64,000 nucleotides of DNA from Ardenticatena sp. (GTDB lineage: Bacteria; Chloroflexota; Anaerolineae; Ardenticatenales; Ardenticatenaceae), in contig WFOS01000052.1 of the NCBI GenBank assembly GCA_015487975.1, positions 1 to 64,000 on the forward strand, given 5' to 3'. Positions within the stretch are counted from its first letter, which is position 1; every line of letters starts with the position of its first letter. Made by a program: the position numbers and the translations under genes. Below are positions 63,060 through 64,000 of the stretch, in pieces. The notes under the pieces were generated by a model. It made no database searches and had not been told where the DNA came from. It saw only the letters and a list, made by a program, of their open reading frames with translations.

Positions 63060-63084
63060 ATATGCTCATTTTGTGGGGGAGTTC

Positions 63085-64000
63085 ATGAGTGCTCAGAGTA
63101 AAACACGCAAAACACCACTGGATTGGCTAGTGGCGACGTTTGGACGGTTGGCAGTTTCCATTGTGGTGCCTGTGGTGATCTTTGGTGTGATGATTTTGGG
63201 CTTTCAGTGGCTGCGGGCACAAACGCCGTCGTCCAACGCACAGAAGGCGCTTTTGTCGCTGGTTGCGATCGTGTGGGGGGTAGGTGGTGTGGCGTTGCTG
63301 TACGTCGTCATGAATTTTGTGGTGGAGAGTTTGCCGCCACGTCTGATGCGTTTGTTGCAACCCTATGTGTTCGTAGGGCCAGCCATGGCAATTTTGGGTT
63401 GGTACCTCGCGTTGCCGACTCTGCGCACGTTTTGGATCAGTTTGCACGACCGCACAGGTGAGCGTTTTGTGGGATTGGCAAATTATGTGGCCGTTTTTAC
63501 GGAACGCGCCATGTTCGAAGCATTTCGCAACAATCTGTTATGGATTTTGTTCGGGGCCACATTTACCGTCGCGTTTGGGTTGATGATTGCCGTGTTGGCT
63601 GATCGCAGTCGGTTTGAAAACATTGCCAAGTCGCTCATTTTCATGCCGATGGCTATTTCGATGGTTGGAGCAGGCGTCATTTGGAATTTTGTGTACGAAG
63701 TGCGTGATGTGAATAGCCCGCAGATCGGGTTGCTCAACGCCATTGTGGTTGCACTGGGGGGTGAGCCACAGGCCTGGACGGCGCTTGTGCAGCCATGGAA
63801 CAACCTCTTCCTGATTGTCGTGATGATCTGGATGCAAACGGGCTTCGCTATGGTCATTTTTTCCGCGGCTATCAAAGGGATTCCCGATGAATTGTTGGAA
63901 GCCGCACGTGTGGACGGAGCGAACGAATTGCAGGTTTTCTTCCGTATCATGCTCCCTTACATCAGTGGCACCATCATCACGGTGTTGACCACGGTAGTCA
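63085..64000 (+). CDS. Sugar ABC transporter permease, partial
   Basis: The frame opens at ATG 63085 with GGGGGAG upstream and runs past the right edge; 305 codons are visible. Several hydrophobic helices are present. The segment FVGPAMAILGWYLALPTLRTFWISL precedes the conserved permease core, and the EAA-loop reads ELLEAARVDGANELQVFFRIMLP, the site that contacts the ATPase. It belongs to the MalF/AglF-type inner membrane family. A second permease and possibly an ATPase are expected beyond the window. Confidence 0.92.
   Translation, partial: MSAQSKTRKTPLDWLVATFGRLAVSIVVPVVIFGVMILGFQWLRAQTPSSNAQKALLSLVAIVWGVGGVALLYVVMNFVVESLPPRLMRLLQPYVFVGPAMAILGWYLALPTLRTFWISLHDRTGERFVGLANYVAVFTERAMFEAFRNNLLWILFGATFTVAFGLMIAVLADRSRFENIAKSLIFMPMAISMVGAGVIWNFVYEVRDVNSPQIGLLNAIVVALGGEPQAWTALVQPWNNLFLIVVMIWMQTGFAMVIFSAAIKGIPDELLEAARVDGANELQVFFRIMLPYISGTIITVLTTVV

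Overview
The window reads as a typical bacterial chromosome segment of moderately high GC. It is most consistent with a thermophilic or heterotrophic member of the Chloroflexota; an Ardenticatenia-like lineage is my guess, not something I could test. Hints are the Thr-Pro rich linkers on anchored extracytoplasmic proteins, the LAAC-GGG lipobox of a sugar-binding protein, split XdhC/CoxE/MoxR accessory genes, a PolX with PHP domain, and SD-led genes packed with 4-bp ATGA overlaps. No rRNA, tRNA, CRISPR array or prophage was recognised.

Layout. 1-2.7 kb: the start-proximal 891 codons of a large NACHT/STAND NTPase with helical repeats (reverse strand, runs off the left edge and is therefore missing from the ORF track). 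2.8-8.1 kb: era, a MOSC protein, a Het-C-like protein coupled to an O-methyltransferase, a DksA/TraR protein, upp and a WecA/MraY-type transferase. 8.1-15.6 kb (reverse): a Gfo/Idh/MocA oxidoreductase, a PcrA/UvrD helicase, a membrane-anchored protein with four cyclic-nucleotide-binding-like domains, and two related anchored proteins with Pro/Thr linkers. 15.7-22.7 kb (forward): ECF sigma factor, anti-sigma factor, polX, a multi-pass membrane protein and ligA. 22.7-25.8 kb: a membrane-anchored beta-propeller, a cupin, an M23 peptidase and a small membrane protein.

25.9-26.8 kb holds an FMN riboswitch with its own promoter and two intrinsic terminators. Behind it lies only the C-terminal third of an NMT1/THI5-like (RibY-type) substrate-binding protein, so the locus looks like a broken riboflavin-uptake operon. 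26.8-37.2 kb is a cell-surface glycan region: a BtuF-like protein and a sulfotransferase on one strand, and on the other a six-gene operon (flippase, three alkaline-phosphatase-superfamily proteins, two GT4 glycosyltransferases). 37.2-38.8 kb: a P1/DmpA peptidase and a thioredoxin-fold protein.

38.9-45.1 kb is a co-directional operon of ATP-grasp ligase, PyrK-like flavin/Fe-S reductase, HMG-CoA-synthase-like protein fused to a DUF35 OB domain, SCP-x type thiolase, SDR and a membrane protein. It looks like an uncharacterised acyl-CoA carbon-carbon bond module. 45.2-49.5 kb: a second ATP-grasp protein, ftsY, prfB with a programmed +1 frameshift, and trmD. 49.5-56.7 kb (reverse): the maturation set moxR-coxE-xdhC-type genes without any hydroxylase structural genes, then an Lon-like protease coupled to an acyl-CoA dehydrogenase. 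56.7-57.5 kb holds a probable transposon relic and a 41-residue basic protein. 57.5-61.4 kb: a zinc alcohol dehydrogenase and secD-ssb-secF. 61.6-64 kb: the beginning of a sugar ABC transporter operon, cut by the right edge.

The most promising places for new biology are the acyl-CoA operon (38.9-45.1 kb), the six-gene glycan operon with three phosphodiesterase-like enzymes (28.5-37.2 kb), the FMN-riboswitch/truncated transporter locus (25.9-26.8 kb) and the NACHT protein with recently duplicated repeats.
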